DNA from: Carposina sasakii
Taxonomy: Eukaryota; Arthropoda; Insecta; Lepidoptera; Carposinidae
NCBI GenBank assembly: GCA_014607495.2
Contig: CP053159.1
Coordinates: 9,121,501 to 9,185,500, forward strand
DNA: 64,000 nucleotides
Direction: 5' to 3'
Both the position numbers and the translations under genes were made by a program. This document shows, one piece after another, positions 60,218-64,000 of the stretch. Under the pieces are notes generated by a model that was given only the letters and a program-made list of their open reading frames with translations, was not told the DNA's origin and did no database searches. Each line of letters opens with the position of its first letter. Positions within the stretch are counted from its first letter, which is position 1.

Positions 60218-60585
60218 AGTATTTTATAACATTTAAAGTTAGTACCTATCTTGCATATGACCCCCTGAACAATAAGTATAAAGAAATAAAATAAATACAG
60301 TAGGGAATGAACGTAATAAATTCCAAATAATACCTACTCATTAAATGTATATACCTACATATTATATAAAATACTTTATACACAAATTGTGTTAAACTAT
60401 TAATATCAATGAAAGCAACCAATAAAATCTTTTGCGTTCAGAGAAACTACATTACCTACTTTCTCATTTACGTTATTACCATGGTAATAAAGTTTATTCA
60501 GCGTAACGAAGTTATATTACTTATATATTTTAATGGAGAGTCGGAATCATCTCACGTCACCACATGGATCAGATGTTCAAGACCA

Positions 60586-60715
60586 GTGACAAGTTGCTAG
60601 CTGAGAGAATGCCCGGGCTCCTCAGTCGACTCCTACGACATGAACAGAAGGAGATGCAGTTAATGGCATCTAGTAAAATCCCACATCAGCACAGGAACCC
60701 TTCGCGGATATAAAT
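60586..60715 (+). repeat. Interspersed repeat with GACAAGTTGCTAGCT block
   Basis: The plus frame reads DKLLAERMPGLLSRLLRHEQ, suggesting retroelement-derived coding. It is the same family as 13165 and 50085. Confidence 0.5.
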
Positions 60716-60775
60716 AGCTAAGTGACAATTTAAAAAAAATTACAACCGTACATTTGATAAATATTTAGTAGTACA

Positions 60776-60828
60776 TGGCCGTCACTGGAATCGAACCTAC
60801 GTCTTAACCATTAGGCTATCACCTTAAA
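60776..60828 (-). repeat. tRNA-like SINE head fragment
   Basis: On the minus strand, GATAGCCTAATGGTTAAGAC (box A-like) runs almost directly into GTAGGTTCGATTCC (box B), so the anticodon arm is lost. It is a pol III-type relic. Confidence 0.45.
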
Positions 60829-61062
60829 CATATAAATTGTATTAAAAACTAGGGACCCGCCCGGCTTTGCATGGGTGTAATGCCTTTCACGTGGGCGGCC
60901 GCTATAGAAAGCCGACTGTTGCTGCAGTTATGATTTCGATCCCGACTGCAGACGGTAACAGCAGATGGCATCCAGTTGGAAACGAGATGTCTGACGTGTT
61001 TAAGAATAGTGACCGCAATATTTTTTATATACATGTATATTATTTTTAAAACACTACAGCTG

Positions 61063-61285
61063 CTTCTCTTCCCGGGCATACTGTACAAGCCAGTAGAGGG
61101 ACAAGAGGGTCTTGGTGTTTTGTAGGCGATGGGCTGACCACCTGTCACTACTAACCGAACTTGTACATCTCAACTATACCTCAATTGGTCAGAAGTGGCA
61201 CTATGTGGTTCTATCGGCCCTTGGTGCTCAGCCTACCCCGTAAGGGTTACAAGCGTGATTGTTGTATGTATGTATGTATTTTTTA
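61063..61285 (+). repeat. Long copy of the TACCCCGTAAGGG repeat
   Basis: It is the inverse-oriented relative of 44383-44580, from GGGACAAGAGGGTCTTGGTG through the CTACCCCGTAAGGG block to a TATG tail. Confidence 0.65.
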
Positions 61286-62259
61286 TAACAACTTTCCAAT
61301 ATTTTTCCAAATATTATCTTTTATGACCGTGTTTACATAGTTTTGTGAGATGCATCGTACAGTGCAGGATGTTGGGCAACCTGGTTTATCTTCTTCAGAA
61401 TCGGAAAAATCCATTTTGAAAAGAAACTCGCTCGACGCTTCGTGTCGCTAAATATGGAGGTAATTTCATAGAAATACATAGAAACCAGTAGTGTCGCTGC
61501 GACACGTCGTCGTTTACTGCTGCTGCGTGCAGTCGGCTACCAACTTGTACCTTTATTCAGGCGATTATTTTTATTTTTCTCTCAGTAAGGACCATCCTCG
61601 TACTTACAAAGAATTAGTAAAATCGCTTCAGCTGTTCAGCTCGAGATTTGCGCTTAGCAATGCATTTAGCGATTCATTTTTATATTATATATGTGAGCGA
61701 CAGGACATTGAAATATAGTGTACCTAAGCACTACCTATTTATAGTTATTATTATATCAATCAGGTAGGTGCAAGAAGGTGTATAATGTACATTATGTATT
61801 TACATCAGATGCACAACAGGTGCGAAACGCACTGTTATTAGCGGTTCGTGTTACTCCAGCAAGCGCCACTTCTCTATTATTATATTGGAACTATCAATTT
61901 TAGTTCGCCGGGAGATATAGGTCACTTGATTCACCGGTTAGGCCGAGGTCCGACTAATTGGAGTTTCTACGGGGTAGTTATGTCCTTTCAATAACAATCA
62001 ATAAACAATACCACGTAGAATAAATACAAAAAAATTACGTTAGGTTAGCACTATGAACAACATCGATGGTTTATAAACAGTCTTGATACTTGATTATTTA
62101 AAAAAATATTCGACGTATAAGCTACATAACTGCCCAGTTTTATCAAAATTAGTTAGGCAGTTCTTGTGTTTTTCAATCCAAATGTATATGACAGGTGATA
62201 AGCAACTACTTAGATAAACCCCTTTCTCAGACTCTAACATGATGTCATCATAGTAGGTA
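61286..62259. other. Intergenic DNA, nothing recognised
   Basis: The frame at 61491-61718 has no recognised motif. Confidence 0.4.
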
Positions 62260-62261
62260 CA

Positions 62262-62860
62262 GTGGTGCCTCGCATAACGAACGCCTCGCACAGCGAACGC
62301 TGCACACAACGAACTTCCTTTTCGTTCATTTCACGATTCATACAACGAACTTCGCTTCACACAACGAACTTCGCTTCACACAACGAAGTCGCCCGATCTT
62401 CTACGATCACTGCCGATTAATTGCATCCTTCCGCGCAGGCAGTCGTTAGTCACTGAGCAGTACGCTTAACTTACGCACGTGTCGCAGCAATCGTTCATCA
62501 TTACAACGAAGTCGCCCGATCTTCTACGATCACTGCCGATTAATTGCATCCTCCCGCGCAGGCAGTCGTTAGACTCGTTAGTCACTGCGTAGTACGCTTA
62601 ACTTACGCACGTATCGCAGCAATCGTTCTTCATTACGAATTAAATCGCACACGTATCACGGCAGTCGTCCTTTTAAGATAAACTCAACATTTTTTTTATA
62701 TGATGGGTTCTAAAAAAAGCAGGAAGGTGATTTCTGGATGGAGAACGAATTATTTTTTTTAACATGTATTGTTATGGGAAAACGCGTTTCACATAACGAA
62801 CTTTTCGCATAACGAACTTGCTCCTGGAACGAATTAAGTTCGTTGTGTGAGGCACCACTG
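62262..62860 (+). mobile_element. pogo/Tigger-like transposon, internally deleted
   Basis: The ends CAGTGGTGCCTCGCATAACG and the complement of GTTGTGTGAGGCACCACTG are flanked by TA on both sides. It is 599 bp. A 123-bp unit at 62381-62503 is repeated at 62504-62635. At 62700-62762 a 20-codon frame starts MMGSKKSRKVIS, resembling the N-terminus of pogo/Tigger transposases, and then stops. The catalytic domain is absent. Confidence 0.8.
62700..62762 (+). pseudogene. Relic transposase N-terminus
   Basis: Twenty codons, MMGSKKSRKVISGWRTNYFF, then a stop. The lysine-rich GSKKSRKVIS start is what I recall for pogo/Tigger-type DNA-binding domains; everything after it appears deleted. Confidence 0.45.
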
Positions 62861-62862
62861 TA

Positions 62863-63141
62863 CCTTACCCTTCAAGAAAGCTATAAATACACATCTGCAT
62901 GGTTCGTGAACCTGTCCTTTTTTTCCTATTAATATTAACAATACCTGTCGCCCGCGACTTTGTCCGTGTGGACTACAGAATGTACCCTATGTCCTCCGTA
63001 CTCCCAACAATATGAATAGAAGATTTCAAGAATATTGGTTGAGTTAATAAATCGTAAAGAGTAAACAAACAAAGAGATAACCTTACTTTCGAATTTATAA
63101 TATTATCTGAGAGTAAAAGCCGCGAGCCTTCAAATTGTACA
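62863..63141. other. Intergenic DNA with a Helitron end
   Basis: 62945-62985 (GTCGCCCGCGACTTTGTCCG, then GTGGACTACAG) resembles the Helitron terminus in complement. Confidence 0.4.
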
Positions 63142-63838
63142 ACTCGGGCGACTTAACTTGACACCTGGAGGTCTACTCTGAAGTGACGATAAACGAAGTA
63201 TCGGCCGAATATCGAGGTGTTTCCTACTACGAACTTCCTTCGATCAGATCAGTCGTGCCGTTTTTTCATTCGTTCCGATCGAACTCTATTTGACAGGTAC
63301 AAGGCTAGATAATAGAAAGCTTATAATATTAGTCAATGTGAATTATTCTCTATGGTTCCGAATGAGTTGTGAACTCAGATGAATGAATCCGAAGCAATTT
63401 CGTAGTAGGGTCAAAGGCTTCGATTCGGTCGGGCTTCGGTCGGACCGAAAGATTCGAAAGCGGCATTTCAGAGTAGACCCCCTGGCTCAAATGACGTTTG
63501 TATTAGTTACAGTGCGCAAAAAAATTCAATACAACATTCATTAAAACTAATTTAACAATATGCTTTTGGCTCTTCTTAGCAATAGATAAGTACCTACATG
63601 TGATATCCTGATCTAAGAACAAAGAAATTTCGATAAATAATCGATGTGCATGGCACGACCAGCCTGACCACGCATCGTGGATATCGAATCGTATGATATC
63701 GTATCGTCTCTATACAAAATTCAACATGGCGGCTATATTTATCGTATTTTGACAGGCTAAATGTCGATAAATCGGTTTACAATATCGCGTTTCGCAAGTC
63801 ATGCTACTTGAGCAGCTGTTATGTTAAGTCGCCCGAGT
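63142..63838. mobile_element. Inverted-repeat element with a nested MITE
   Basis: A perfect 16-bp inverted repeat, ACTCGGGCGACTTAAC at 63142-63157 and its complement at 63823-63838, bounds 697 bp. GTAC occurs one base outside each end. A second inverted-repeat unit lies inside at 63164-63485. No coding was seen. Confidence 0.5.
63164..63485. mobile_element. Inner MITE of the 63142 structure
   Basis: CCTGGAGGTCTACTCTGAAG and, from the other side, CCAGGGGGTCTACTCTGAAA are inverted repeats of about 22 bp. It is 322 bp without coding. Confidence 0.55.
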
Positions 63839-64000
63839 AGTACCTCCACATAAATATTAGGACATGACATACATTAAAGTACGGTAACGTTAAGTACATA
63901 CATCAAAAAAATAACAATAATACAGTTACAGTAATTACATAAAAATCCACAACAGCCATAGTCGTATAATGGGGCCCATTCCCGGTCTACCCCGCGCCTA

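Noticed and set aside
1..64000. LTR retrotransposon or endogenous viral element
   Set aside because: No paired direct terminal repeats, integrase, protease or viral polymerase or capsid motifs were seen; the reverse transcriptase remnants are all LINE type.

Overview
The window looks like gene-poor, AT-rich chromosomal DNA from a moth or butterfly (Lepidoptera). The evidence is indirect. Base composition is strongly AT-biased, long reading frames are almost absent, and repeats typical of lepidopteran genomes are dense: Helitron-like elements ending in CTAG, tRNA-derived SINEs, 3' ends of LINEs, and many small inverted-repeat elements with TA flanks. No bacterial or viral gene organisation is visible.

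One intact protein-coding gene can be supported. It is a single-exon, minus-strand kekkon-family gene at 16640-18580 (leucine-rich repeats, one immunoglobulin domain, one membrane span, a long cytoplasmic tail and a C-terminal PDZ-binding motif). A GC-rich block at 18720-19160 lies just upstream on the same strand and is the likely 5' untranslated/promoter region. Possible polyadenylation signals lie at 16372-16390. All other coding similarity comes from dead LINE fragments: 30225-30440, 33770-33865, 33925-34855, 44941-45160, 48085-48190, 52020-52270 and 52308-52466.

Layout. 1-6130: a near-palindromic pair of repeat ends, a patchwork repeat, a nested TA-flanked transposon and a small MITE. 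6580-16240: five MITE families and a degenerate tRNA-like sequence. 16370-19160: the kekkon gene. 19160-30200: mostly featureless AT-rich DNA with Helitron, SINE and MITE copies. 30200-36310: LINE tails, a SINE split by a MITE, a Helitron and a mosaic repeat. 36310-50280: scattered MITEs and LINE ends. 50289-54141: a 3.85-kb structure bounded by inverted repeats of about 400 bp. 54142-64000: SINE, MITE, a 48-bp coding-phase minisatellite capped by a hairpin, a pogo/Tigger-like deleted transposon, and nested inverted repeats.

The genes do not form a pathway. The most informative biology is transposon archaeology. Two insertions can be dated and delimited because an uninterrupted relative of the target is present in the same window. 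At least four MITE families with unrelated interiors share CAGG(G/A)TG termini and TA flanks, which suggests mobilisation by one transposase source. I found no convincing new multi-gene system.
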